Shown piece by piece: positions 1-10,300 of a DNA stretch of 64,000 bases (within the stretch, counting starts at the first letter, position 1; each line of letters begins with the position of its first letter). The notes beneath the pieces were generated by a model that ran no database searches, was not told the origin of the DNA, and saw nothing but the letters and a program-made list of their open reading frames with translations. Source of the stretch: Photobacterium jeanii. Its GTDB lineage: Bacteria; Pseudomonadota; Gammaproteobacteria; Enterobacterales; Vibrionaceae. A program made the translations under genes and the position numbers. The stretch lies in contig NZ_LVHF01000029.1 of NCBI RefSeq assembly GCF_001650345.1, forward strand, positions 434,001 through 498,000, written 5' to 3'.

Positions 1-50
1 GGATAATCACAATAAATGCGACTATCTAGCGGCTTGGTATGCTCAACCAT
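1..50 (-). CDS. DUF58 family protein, N-terminal fragment
   Basis: Only the first 16 or so codons lie in the window, reading MVEHTKPLDSRIYCDY. The ATG at 50 comes 11 bases after the stop codon of the MoxR-type ATPase gene. DUF58 proteins are the usual partners encoded directly downstream of MoxR ATPases, and they often begin with a short segment containing an R-I/L-Y-x-D-Y pattern like this one. The assignment rests on that pattern and on gene order. The rest of the gene lies beyond the left edge. Confidence 0.6.
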   Translation of the reverse strand, partial: MVEHTKPLDSRIYCDY

Positions 51-61
51 ATCGCCACCCT

Positions 62-1081
62 CTAACCAATCACAACATGATCAAGCAGCTCATTAATAAC
101 ATCTTGACGAGAGATGCCGTCAGCAAGGGCGTCGTAACTTAGAATAAATCTGTGCCCCAACACATTCGCTGCGACCGCACGAATGTCATCAGGCTCAACA
201 AACGTTTTACCTTTCAGCCACGCATTGGCACGTGCGCATTTATCGAGGGCAATGGAAGCTCGTGGACTGGCACCCACTTCAATCCAGCGGGCTAATCGAG
301 AGTCGGGATAACGCTCAGGCTTACGCGTTGCCATGACCAAGCCAACGATATAGCGCTCAACCATTTCCGACACTTCCACTTTCGGCAAGTCACGACGCGC
401 AGCAAGTATATGGTCGGGTTCGATGGTAACAGCACTTGGTTCATTAGAGTCATGTTGTTCGCTTTGAGCATCAATAGCAGACGAAGGTTCAGGCTCTACC
501 ACTTCCTCACCACGAACAAGACGAATGATATCTAACTCAGCATCATCGTCAGGGTAGTCCACCGTGACTTTCATAATAAAGCGGTCCATTTGCGCTTCAG
601 GTAATGGGTAGGTGCCTTCCTGCTCAATTGGGTTTTGAGTTGCCAACACCATAAAAAGCGCAGGCAATTGGTGCGTTTTATCACCCACAGTGATGGTATT
701 TTCCGCCATCGCTTCAAGCAACGCCGCTTGAACCTTTGCGGGCGCACGGTTGATTTCATCGGCAAGCACTATGCTGTTGAAAATAGGACCCGGCTGAAAA
801 TGCAGTTGCGGTTTGCCATCAAGATCTTGATACACCTCGGTGCCAGTCACATCTGAAGGCAACAAATCAGGCGTAAATTGAATACGACCAAAACTTGTAT
901 TGAGCAAATTAGCTAACGATTTCACCGAACGGGTTTTTGCCGTTCCCGGTAAACCCTCTAACAGCACGTGACCATTCGTTAACAGCCCTATCACCAAAGC
1001 CCGAACCACATGACTCTGCCCGATTACACTGCGTTCCGTTTGCTCAATTAATGTATTAATGGCTTGCTGCGCGTGGTTCAT
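62..1081 (-). CDS. MoxR family AAA+ ATPase
   Basis: The 339-residue protein has the MoxR core: a Walker A motif GLPGTAKT near residue 43, Walker B VLADEINRA near residue 105, sensor 1 ATQNP, and the arginine-rich lid. MoxR ATPases act as chaperone-like remodellers with DUF58 and VWA-domain partners, and a DUF58 start follows immediately downstream, which supports an operon running off the left edge. An acidic, low-complexity insert at about residues 190-222 makes the protein slightly longer than usual. The ATG is preceded by a GAGGG ribosome site. The client protein in this organism is unknown. Confidence 0.9.
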   Translation of the reverse strand: MNHAQQAINTLIEQTERSVIGQSHVVRALVIGLLTNGHVLLEGLPGTAKTRSVKSLANLLNTSFGRIQFTPDLLPSDVTGTEVYQDLDGKPQLHFQPGPIFNSIVLADEINRAPAKVQAALLEAMAENTITVGDKTHQLPALFMVLATQNPIEQEGTYPLPEAQMDRFIMKVTVDYPDDDAELDIIRLVRGEEVVEPEPSSAIDAQSEQHDSNEPSAVTIEPDHILAARRDLPKVEVSEMVERYIVGLVMATRKPERYPDSRLARWIEVGASPRASIALDKCARANAWLKGKTFVEPDDIRAVAANVLGHRFILSYDALADGISRQDVINELLDHVVIG

Positions 1082-1203
1082 AACCTGCCCTCGTATTCAA
1101 TTTTCCACTGGGTACAACCTACCTTCAAACGCCATAACTATTGGTTATATACTTAATACAAACCCTCTCGCCTTATCGATGTCTTGCTGACAGACAATCA
1201 GCC

Positions 1204-3546
1204 TTACGGCCTGATCATCGCGTCGAGTTGCGCGACCACTTCAGGCGGTGCGACTTTTGCCAAACGTTGACGACATTGCGCAAACGTTAGTGCCACCGCG
1301 CCTTGCTGATAGTTTCGCGCTAACACCTCACACTCGGCATACAAATGCTGAGGGTTACCACCGACTTGATAAGCAGTGTTTAATGCTTTGCTGGCAGCGA
1401 CAACATCCCATTTTTCCAGCGCTAATCCATATACGTACCAATACTGCGGATTGCGCACCGCAAGTTCAGCAGCCTGTTTCAAATACTGCGTAGCTTGCTT
1501 CTCCTTCCCCATACGCAATAAAGTCAACCCCGCACTGTAAGGTAAGGCACTCGATTTCGGCTGTGCGTTAATTCCTGCTTTCAACGTTTCTAACGCCTTG
1601 GTATCGCTACCCTGAGCGCGATATACATCAGCAAGATTAGCGTAGCTATTTTCAAAATACGGCTCGATTTCAATGGCTTGCTGATAGGTTGCTATCGCTT
1701 GCTCTGTTTTGCCTAAATCACGATAAACATTGGCTAAATTGGTTCTGCCAAAGCCACGGTCAGCATTAAAGTTTTGAATTTCTATGTATTGATCTAACGG
1801 CGTTGCTATTGCTTTACGCTGCTGCTGCGTCATTTGTGGGTAACCACTCACTAAGGCCGCCGCCGCTTCGGCACGAATCGATAAAACCGGGTCATCAAGT
1901 AATGGTTCAAGAATTTGCCAACGGTCACTGAAGGCATACCCCGCAGAGCCCGCGATAGCGCCAAGCCTGATCAATTCACTGTCGTGCTTCACGGCTCTCG
2001 CTAACGCCACCAAGGTATTTTTCCCTGTGTTTCCTGCCATTCTTTCTAAGGCTGACGCCCGAATAATGTCGCTAAGTGATGCATCTTGCGCGGAATATGC
2101 CAGCGCATCCGGTGCCCCGCGATGACCAATTGCACCGGCGTAAAACGCGACCGAGAAGTGTTGTTGATTACGATATTGAGAGTCAGGAAACCACTTTGCC
2201 ACTTGTTGAGATGCCCATTGATCGGTTTGATCTTGGTGACAAGACGTACACACATTTGGCGTATTGATGTGCTGGCTAAGATCGGGACGTGGTACATGCC
2301 AGCTATGATCACGTCGAGGATCAACTTGCATGTAGGTAGTCTCAGGCATATGACAAGTCGTGCATTGCGATGCTTCACTATTAGCTTGATGGAACGTGTG
2401 CTTTTCAGGCGTGTACTCCGAGGCAATATGACATTGCAAACACACGGCTTGTTCAGGCACTTTTAACTTAGCGCTATGCGGATCATGACAATTGGTGCAG
2501 GTCACCCCTTTTTGTGCCATTGCTGATTGCAAGAAAGAACCATACACATAATCTTCATCAAAAATCTGACCATCATGGTGATAAAGCTCTGGGGTGATCA
2601 AACTCAAGCGGTATTTGTCGAAAAACGACCCTTTTACATGATCTTCAGTCTCGTTAAGTTGCGTGCGTCGACTGTGGCATTGAGCGCAGGTTTGTACTTG
2701 ATCGGTTTGCTCTATCGCTTTGGGTTGCAAGCTCGTATGCCCTTCCTGATAGACCCACTCTTCAACCGCCCGTGATAAATCACGCTCAAAGCCATAATGC
2801 TTGTTAGACGTAAAAAGGGGATCAAATTCAGACTCCGTTTTCGCTTGCTGCGCTAAGGTGAGGTGTTGACTGGCAGGGCCATGACAAGCTTCGCAACTCA
2901 CATTAATCTCTGACCAAGTCGTCGCATAGGTATTACTTTGTGGATCGTAGTGCTTTTGCAAGTTAGTCGAGTGACAATCGGCACACATGAAGTTCCAGTT
3001 TTGTCCGGCGTTGGTCCAATAGAACTCATCGCTGGGTGTTGTTTCTGGGTATAAGTGAAACCAACGTTGTCCGCCCTGCTCCGCTGCTCTGGTATCCCAC
3101 GCAAAGGGGATCAACTGTACTCGCCCATCATCTAAGGCCACCATATACTGCTGCAATGGCTGCCAACCAAAGGTATAGCTAATTTTATAATCGTGCCACT
3201 GACCGTCAGGACCTTGAATATTGACCCAATACTCCTCTCCCTGACGATAAAATCGATTTGGCTTGCCATTAAAATCAACTGTCTGATTATCAAAATCCCC
3301 CAGCACAGATTCAGTGTCAGCGTGCCGCATTGCCATATCATGATGCGAGCCTTGCCAAGCCGTCACGGCTTCTTGGTGGCAATCAACACAAGCTTCACTG
3401 CCTACATACTCCAGCCCCGCCTCTTTAAGTTGGGGCTCCGCAATTTTGGCTTCGTTGGCTAATGCTGGCGCGATAATGGATAAAACCACCAGCAACAAAA
3501 TACACATAACGGAGTTAAGAAGAGTAAGCCATTGCCCTAGCGCCAT
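1204..3546 (-). CDS. Octaheme cytochrome c with C-terminal TPR domain
   Basis: The 780-residue protein starts with an export signal (hydrophobic residues about 10-27, cleavage after ALA). It carries eight CxxCH heme-attachment motifs: CVDCH, CADCH, CEACH, CAQCH, CTNCH, CLQCH, CTTCH and CTSCH. The C-terminal third has tetratricopeptide repeats, with a clear one around the NRDLGKTEQAIATYQQAIEI-type segment. The architecture matches periplasmic multiheme cytochromes of the cytochrome c554/c3-like group fused to TPRs. Their substrates are often unknown; roles in nitrogen or sulfur electron transfer are possible. An AAGGA site sits 7 bases before the ATG. No maturation or quinol-oxidase gene is adjacent, so the electron donor cannot be deduced. 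Confidence 0.85.
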   Translation of the reverse strand: MALGQWLTLLNSVMCILLLVVLSIIAPALANEAKIAEPQLKEAGLEYVGSEACVDCHQEAVTAWQGSHHDMAMRHADTESVLGDFDNQTVDFNGKPNRFYRQGEEYWVNIQGPDGQWHDYKISYTFGWQPLQQYMVALDDGRVQLIPFAWDTRAAEQGGQRWFHLYPETTPSDEFYWTNAGQNWNFMCADCHSTNLQKHYDPQSNTYATTWSEINVSCEACHGPASQHLTLAQQAKTESEFDPLFTSNKHYGFERDLSRAVEEWVYQEGHTSLQPKAIEQTDQVQTCAQCHSRRTQLNETEDHVKGSFFDKYRLSLITPELYHHDGQIFDEDYVYGSFLQSAMAQKGVTCTNCHDPHSAKLKVPEQAVCLQCHIASEYTPEKHTFHQANSEASQCTTCHMPETTYMQVDPRRDHSWHVPRPDLSQHINTPNVCTSCHQDQTDQWASQQVAKWFPDSQYRNQQHFSVAFYAGAIGHRGAPDALAYSAQDASLSDIIRASALERMAGNTGKNTLVALARAVKHDSELIRLGAIAGSAGYAFSDRWQILEPLLDDPVLSIRAEAAAALVSGYPQMTQQQRKAIATPLDQYIEIQNFNADRGFGRTNLANVYRDLGKTEQAIATYQQAIEIEPYFENSYANLADVYRAQGSDTKALETLKAGINAQPKSSALPYSAGLTLLRMGKEKQATQYLKQAAELAVRNPQYWYVYGLALEKWDVVAASKALNTAYQVGGNPQHLYAECEVLARNYQQGAVALTFAQCRQRLAKVAPPEVVAQLDAMIRP

Positions 3547-3670
3547 AACATTCCTTGTTGATTGGTTCTCTAATCAAAGATAGAAAGAATTTTCCTTTTT
3601 AGACAATTCATTAACCACAGCAATGGCTGATTAATAACCACCAATTCCCAAACTTCCCTCATACAAATAA

Positions 3671-3686
3671 GGGCTCCGAAGAGCCC
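3671..3686 (-). terminator. Hairpin terminator of arylsulfatase gene
   Basis: A perfect 6-bp stem, GGGCTC-CGAA-GAGCCC, lies 25 bases past the minus-strand arylsulfatase stop. On the minus strand it is followed by TTATTTGT, a moderate T-rich tail. Confidence 0.65.
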
Positions 3687-3711
3687 TGTATTGATATATG
3701 AAGCACCTAAG

Positions 3712-5259
3712 CTACTTGTTCGGGTTTTCTTGCAATTTCTCCATCACTTGATCGAGCGAGAAACTGGCTGCTTTTTGCCTTGGCGGGAACTCTTTGAAGG
3801 TTTCTAAGAACTTGCCTACATATGCCTGTGCAGGCACCAACATGTAAGCGCGATCTAGCATCCAATCGTAATAAGTGTTCGACGTGACGTCGGCAATTTC
3901 GTAGGGATCCATACGCAAGTTAAAGATCTTAGGTACACGCAGCGGCGTAAAGGGTTCAGCCCAAATACGCAATGTCCCTTTTGCACGCTGCTCTAGGAAG
4001 ACAATTTTCCAATTGTGGTAACGCAGTGACGTTAAATCACCGTCATCGGAGAAGTAGAAAATCTCTTCTCGAGGCCCTTTTTCTTCTTTACCAGTGAGGT
4101 ATGGCAGGAAGTTATAACCATCGAGGTGTACTTTAAATTTCTTATCACCTGCGGTGTAACCGTCGAGCAACTTCTGTTTGATCTGATCATCACCGGCTGC
4201 CGCCACCAAGGTCGGCATCCAATCCATGTGGTGCATGATTTCATTCGACACTGTGCCTGGTTCAATTTTACCCGGCCAACGCACCATAGCAGGCACTCGG
4301 TATGCCCCTTCCCAGTTGGTATTTTTCTCACCACGGAATGGCGTTAAACCTGCATCCGGCCATGTATTCATGTGAGGGCCGTTATCAGTGGAGTAGAACA
4401 CGATAGTGTTGTCTTTGATGCCCAAGTCATCGACCTTTTTGAGCAAGGCACCAACGTGATTATCATGCTCCACCATACCGTCGGCATAGAAGCTAATGCC
4501 GGTTTTGCCTGAGTTCTCAGCTTTAACATGAGTACGGAAGTGCATACGAGTCGCATTCCACCACACGAAGAAAGGCTTCTCAGCTTTCACAGCACGATCC
4601 ATGAAATCAAGCGCCGCATCGAGCGTTTCATCATCGACCGTTTCCATACGCTTGCGCGTCAACGGACCCGTATCTTCAATCTTGCCGTCAGCGTAAGATT
4701 TGATCACCCCACGCGGACCAAACTTCTTGCGAAATTCTGGGTCTTTCGGGTAATCAACATTTTCCGGTTCTTCCTCGGCGTTCAAATGATAAAGGTTGCC
4801 AAAAAATTCGTCGAAGCCGTGGTTAGTCGGAAGATGTTCGTCTTTGTCACCCAAGTGGTTCTTACCAAACTGCCCTGTCATGTAGCCAAGTGGCTTGAGC
4901 ATTTCAGCAATGGTGGCATCTTCGGCTTGCAAGCCTAAGTCTGCGCCCGGTAAACCAACCTTACTTAATCCGGTTCTTAGTACCGATTGACCAGTGATGA
5001 AAGTTGATCGCCCTGCGGTACAAGATTGTTCTCCGTAGTAGTCGGTGAACATCATGCCTTCTTTGGCAATACTATCTATGTTCGGGGTTTTGTAGCCAAC
5101 CAAGCCGAAAGTGTAGGCACTTATATTGGTTTGCCCAATATCATCCCCCCAAATGACCAAAATGTTCGGTTTTTCGGCTGCGATGCTGCTACCTGCTGCG
5201 CCGAGTAAAACGGCGGCAACAATCGCTAGTCGGCGTTTAACGCCTATTTTCGCTGTCAT
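3712..5259 (-). CDS. Secreted Cys-type arylsulfatase (S1 family)
   Basis: This 515-residue sulfatase has a signal peptide ending SIAA and starts at the ATG at 5259, which follows GAGATAGAGG; an in-frame TTG six codons upstream is less likely. Metal ligands are visible as DD at residues 39-40 and STDNG further on. The formylglycine motif is CTAGR at residues 80-84, so activity requires conversion of Cys80 to formylglycine by a maturation enzyme. None is encoded in this window. It is a paralogue of the divergent gene at 5682, sharing long stretches such as KNHLGD and GVIKSYADGKIEDTG. The substrate could be an aryl sulfate or sulfated polysaccharide; the sequence does not decide. Confidence 0.9.
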   Translation of the reverse strand: MTAKIGVKRRLAIVAAVLLGAAGSSIAAEKPNILVIWGDDIGQTNISAYTFGLVGYKTPNIDSIAKEGMMFTDYYGEQSCTAGRSTFITGQSVLRTGLSKVGLPGADLGLQAEDATIAEMLKPLGYMTGQFGKNHLGDKDEHLPTNHGFDEFFGNLYHLNAEEEPENVDYPKDPEFRKKFGPRGVIKSYADGKIEDTGPLTRKRMETVDDETLDAALDFMDRAVKAEKPFFVWWNATRMHFRTHVKAENSGKTGISFYADGMVEHDNHVGALLKKVDDLGIKDNTIVFYSTDNGPHMNTWPDAGLTPFRGEKNTNWEGAYRVPAMVRWPGKIEPGTVSNEIMHHMDWMPTLVAAAGDDQIKQKLLDGYTAGDKKFKVHLDGYNFLPYLTGKEEKGPREEIFYFSDDGDLTSLRYHNWKIVFLEQRAKGTLRIWAEPFTPLRVPKIFNLRMDPYEIADVTSNTYYDWMLDRAYMLVPAQAYVGKFLETFKEFPPRQKAASFSLDQVMEKLQENPNK

Positions 5260-5681
5260 ATAAACCTCTATCTCCAATAGAAATGAGCTTCCTGCACAAA
5301 AAGATATAGTTCACAAAATAGACAATTGCGAGAAGCCCGATGCTGATAAAACGCACCTCAAACCTTATACCGAACTCCAGAAATAAAAGATCACTGCCAC
5401 TTTTAAACAACGCAATCTCAAAAACGTCAGCCAACTTTTCTATCATCTAAGCTCTGCTTACTCAGCCACTTTTGCGTGATCTCAATCTCGCTTTTCTCGT
5501 TTCCATCAATGGTTCACTTCTGAGATAAAACCAATAAATACATAAACTTAACAAGCAGTCATAACCAACGTTTATAACCACTATAAAGCGACAATCCCCA
5601 ATACCATCATTAAGTTAGTCGTCAACAAAGCATGGTGTTATCCGTGCTTCACTCTTAACTCTCAACCAATTTGGAGTTTTT
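5260..5681. other. Divergent intergenic region between sulfatase genes
   Basis: This AT-rich stretch of about 420 bases separates two divergently transcribed sulfatase genes and must carry both promoters. I see no convincing operator palindrome or small gene. A GGAG ribosome site lies at its right end, directly before the ATG at 5682. Confidence 0.5.
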
Positions 5682-7247
5682 ATGGCTAACCAAATGAGTA
5701 AACTGGCCGTCGGTATTGGTGTGCTAGCCACCTCAAGTGCCGCTGTTGCTGCTGACAAGCCCAACATCTTGGCCATTTTTGGCGATGACGTGGGTTACTG
5801 GAATATCAGTGCGTACAACCAAGGGATGATGGGATACGAAACCCCAAACATTGACCGCATTGCTAACGAAGGTGCATTGTTTACTGACCACTACGGACAG
5901 CAATCCTGTACTGCGGGGCGTGCTGCGTTTATTACGGGTCAAGAACCGTTCCGCACAGGCTTGTTAACCATTGGTATGCCAGGCTCCGACCAAGGTATTC
6001 CTGACTGGGCACCAACGATTGCCGATCTCTTGAAAGATCAAGGGTATATGACCGCTCAGTTTGGTAAGAACCACTTGGGCGACCAAGATAAACACCTGCC
6101 GACTAACCACGGCTTCGACGAATTTTTCGGTAACCTTTACCACTTAAATGCTGAGGAAGAGCCGGAAACCTATTACTACCCGAAAGATCCTGAGTTTCGT
6201 AAAAACTACGGTCCACGCGGGGTGATCAAATCTTACGCTGACGGCAAGATTGAAGACACAGGTCCTATGACGCGTAAACGTATGGAGCACGCTGATGAAG
6301 AGTTCTTAGAAACCTCATTGGCCTTCATGGAAAAAGCCGTCAAAGCCGACAAGCCTTTCTTTATTTGGCACAACACCACCCGTATGCACGTTTGGACTCG
6401 TCTTCAAGAGAAATACCAAGGTAAGTCCGGTATCAGTATCTATGCCGACGGTATGCTAGAACACGATGATCAAGTGGGTATTTTGCTCGATAAGCTGGAC
6501 GAGCTTGGCGTAGCTGATAACACCATTGTGATTTACTCGACCGATAACGGTGCCGAAACTGTGTCTTGGCCTGACGGCGGTGCAACCCCATTCCACGGTG
6601 AGAAAGGTACCACTTGGGAAGGTGGTATGCGTGTTCCCCAACTTGTCCGTTGGCCGGGAGTGATCAAGCCTGGTACGAAAATCAACGAAATGATGGCTCA
6701 CCAAGATTGGCTACCAACCCTATTGGCTGCTGCGGGTGTCGATGATGTAAAAGAGAAACTTGCCAAGGGCTACAAAGCGAATGGTAAAGATTGGCGTGTT
6801 CACATCGATGGCTACAACTTCAAGCCGTATTTCGAAGGCAAAGAAGACAAAGGTCCACGTGATTCACTGCTGTATTTCACAGCCAATGGTGAGCTAAATG
6901 CAGTTCGTTGGAATGACTGGAAACTGCACTTCGCAACCCTTGAAGGTAACATCACCGATGCCGTGCGCTTCTCACCAAACTGGCCGAAGATCATCCACCT
7001 ACGTGCCGACCCATTTGAGAAAGCACCACACGAATCTGGCATGTACCTACGCTGGATGGCCGATAACATGTGGTTGTTCGTTCCAATCCAAGATGTACTA
7101 GGTGATTTCTTCAAAACCTTGCCAGACTACCCAATGCAGCAAGGGGCGATCATGAACCCTGCAAGCATCGATTATCAGTCTCTCGGTCTAAAAGCTAAGA
7201 TGAATCAACTTGATGAGTTGCAAAAGAAAGTCGCAACCATGAAGTAA
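5682..7247 (+). CDS. Secreted Cys-type arylsulfatase (S1 family), second copy
   Basis: The 521-residue protein has a signal peptide ending AVAA near residue 24, metal ligands DD at 35-36, the formylglycine motif CTAGR at 76-80 and a downstream YSTDNG metal site. It closely resembles the divergent gene at 3712-5259 over most of its length but differs at the N- and C-termini. This suggests an old duplication with divergence of substrate or expression. The ribosome site GGAG is well placed before the ATG. A formylglycine-generating or anSME-type enzyme must be supplied from elsewhere in the genome. Confidence 0.9.
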   Translation: MANQMSKLAVGIGVLATSSAAVAADKPNILAIFGDDVGYWNISAYNQGMMGYETPNIDRIANEGALFTDHYGQQSCTAGRAAFITGQEPFRTGLLTIGMPGSDQGIPDWAPTIADLLKDQGYMTAQFGKNHLGDQDKHLPTNHGFDEFFGNLYHLNAEEEPETYYYPKDPEFRKNYGPRGVIKSYADGKIEDTGPMTRKRMEHADEEFLETSLAFMEKAVKADKPFFIWHNTTRMHVWTRLQEKYQGKSGISIYADGMLEHDDQVGILLDKLDELGVADNTIVIYSTDNGAETVSWPDGGATPFHGEKGTTWEGGMRVPQLVRWPGVIKPGTKINEMMAHQDWLPTLLAAAGVDDVKEKLAKGYKANGKDWRVHIDGYNFKPYFEGKEDKGPRDSLLYFTANGELNAVRWNDWKLHFATLEGNITDAVRFSPNWPKIIHLRADPFEKAPHESGMYLRWMADNMWLFVPIQDVLGDFFKTLPDYPMQQGAIMNPASIDYQSLGLKAKMNQLDELQKKVATMK

Positions 7248-7263
7248 TAACGATACCTAATAA

Positions 7264-7293
7264 AAAGCGCCTTTCCCTCAAGATAGGCGCTTT
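7264..7293. terminator. Bidirectional terminator
   Basis: A 9-bp stem, AAAGCGCCT pairing with AGGCGCTTT, lies between the converging sulfatase and pullulanase genes. A-rich and T-rich flanks on both sides let it serve both strands. Confidence 0.8.
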
Positions 7294-7346
7294 GTCATTA
7301 TTCATACTTTGTCATCATCAACGAAAGTGACGACAAAGGACAAACA

Positions 7347-10300
7347 TTAAGCTTTCACAGGAATACCCGTACCGCGCTGTTCACCACGAGGCAATACAAA
7401 TACCACAGGTGTCCATGCAGGGATCGTTAAGGTATCACCCGAGACTTTAGCGCCTTTCGCTAAATCGGTACGGTGGAATGAGCTAACACGAAGCCCTTTC
7501 ACATCTTTTAAGGTGAAGGTCTTCTCTTGGCTTGAAGCATTGATTGCAACCACGACCGCATCTTTCTTCGGATCAAGATCAATCCCAGCGCCGGCGCCGT
7601 TATCAACACTCATCACAATCAAGCCTTGCTGTTGTTTAGGACCCGTATTGTGGAAAGCCACGCGACGGTTAACTTCAGAGCCCTTACCCAAGGTTAATAA
7701 TGGGTATGCTTTACGCAATGATGCTAGTTCTTGGAAGTAAGCTGCCATTTGCTGAATTTCTTCAGCGGCAGGCTGCGCATTCAAACCACTTTGATTTAAC
7801 ACTTCATCGATTGTTGGGTAATTTTTACCATCTTTATCTTTACGCGGTAAGCCTTTGTTCCAGTTATTATCTTGATAACTGAAATCAACATGGTTGTACC
7901 AATCACCAGAATCGTAAGAATCGCGCTGCATCGACTTCGAGCGCAACAAATCTGATCCCATATGAGTAAACGGCACACCTTGACCTAACATCGCCGTTGC
8001 TAACGATACCGCTTGCATGCGAACTCGTGTATCAAGCGACGTTGCATCTGGTGCTTTGTACTGATTGTTATCCCACAGTGTTTGGTTATCGTGCTTCGAC
8101 ACATAGTTTTGGATTTCTGTTGGATCATCAGCATAGCCAGCGGCTTGACCGTTATAATCCACGTCTTTACCCATCACTTTTGTGCCTGTGCTATCGACGA
8201 AGCTAAAGGTTTTTAAGTTACCCGCCATACCTAAGCGCGTAAGATCCGCAAGGTGAAGGGCATTTTTAACCACATCGGCTTCGGTTTGATCATTGATGCC
8301 ATTGCCGAAACCTTTATTGGTTCGCAGTGCACCAGCATCATCAAATGGACCACCACCTCGTACCGCATCACGTAAACGGTCAGAGAAGCTACCAATTCCT
8401 GTGCCACCTAAGTGAGGCTGAGTCGCTTGTACGAACAGTTTATCGTTTTCGACTTCACCAAAGTTCCAACCTTCACCATAGAAATAGGTGTTAGGGTCAA
8501 CTTGTTTTACCGCTGCCAATGATTCTTTGATTTGCGCTAAAGGATGATGGCCCATCAAATCAAAACGGAAAGAGTCGACTTTGTAATCTCGCGCCCATAC
8601 CACCAGCGAGTCTTTGATTAACTTCGCCATCATGGCGTGCTCTGGTGCAGTATTTGAACAACAAGTTGAGTTCATTACATTACCAGTGACAGGATCTAAG
8701 CGGTTGTAGTACCAAGGTACAATTTTATCGAGCACTGAGGTTCTTTCAGTTGGACCAGCCGCATTGGTATGGTTGTATACCACATCCATCACCACATTCA
8801 TGCCGATGTTTTCTTTCACCGCTTTAATCATCTCACGAGTTTCAAGAATACGCTGGGTACCTTCAGCATTCGTGGAATAAGAGCCCTCAGGCACTGTGTA
8901 GTGGAATGGGTCATAACCCCAGTTGAAGCTATCGGTCGCGGATACATAACGGTTCAGCTCCTGTACTACAGGGTTCGTCGGCGTGTCGTTATCGCGTTCA
9001 ATGTCCAACACTTCAGCAATGGTAAGCCCCGACACGCAGTAGTTACTAAAGCGTGAAGTCGTGACGGCCTTATTAACCGCACATAACTCACTAAATGGGT
9101 CGTTAATATTGGCAACTTTGGTTGGATCTTCATTGATTGTCGCGATATCAAAAAACGGCAATAGGTGAAGGTGTGTCACGCCACTGTCACTCAGCGCTTT
9201 CAAGTGTTTTACTGGCTCGCTATCGCTGTCAGTAAAAGCGGTAAACTTGCCGCGATCTTGTTCTGGCACCGTTTGATCCAATGCCGAAAAGTCACGCACA
9301 TGAGATTCATAAATCACGAATTTGGCTGGGTTATCCTGCGCATTCGGTGCTTTTAAGCTATCCCAACCATCAGGTTTTAAAGCCGGATCATTTAGATCAA
9401 CCACTTGGCTATATTCAGAATTGCGTGACAAACTCAGCGCATAAGGATCAGTCACCTGATAGCTTTCAACTTTGGACGAGACTGGGTGTACCACATTTAC
9501 CAAGTAGCGGTAGTAAGTGCCGGCTGGTGCTTTATCGGTATTGACCGACCATACTCCCGACGCTTCACTGTAGCGCATTTGTAGGCGACCAAATTCCTTC
9601 TTATCTTTATTGAACAACACAGCAACAATGTTTTGCGCAGATGGCGACCATACACGGAATGATGTCGTGCTACCGTCCGTCATTGCGCCAAGCTCTGCTT
9701 TCTGAGCATTAGCAGCAAACATATTATCTAAGCTACCCGCAGGCTGAACTTTGGTCGCAGCAATAACGTCACCTTTTTCATCCACCGCCATTGCCACCAA
9801 TTCAGCTTTGATGATTGGTCGCATGTTGATTTTGGAATCTATGCTGTAAGCCGTTTTTCCAGCCAATGCCGGAAACTTCTTCTTCGCATCCGCTGACATT
9901 GCGCCGCTTGAGAGCACTATGTACTGGTTATCAAACTGGTAGTCTTTACCTTTAGGGGTAATATCAGAAGCGAGCGATAAATACAGGCGTACTTCTTTCG
10001 CTGTCGCAGCACCATCCCAAACGAGCGTATGTGCATCCACAAGATGTGCTTCGGCTTTAGCGATTCCCGCCAAAGATAAGAAAGCTTTTTCACGGCTATC
10101 AAACGGTTCACTCTTACCCGCAGTAATTGAACCCGTACGATCTTTGATCTGACCAAAGTCGAACTTAATATTATCCGTGATTTTATTATTCGCCCCTTGG
10201 CGAACAATGATGTTCATACAATCAAGACGGCTCTCACGTAACGGTAAACGCCAATATGGGCCATTTTCATCAACGGCTGTTGGAAAGTTATTAGGTTTAT

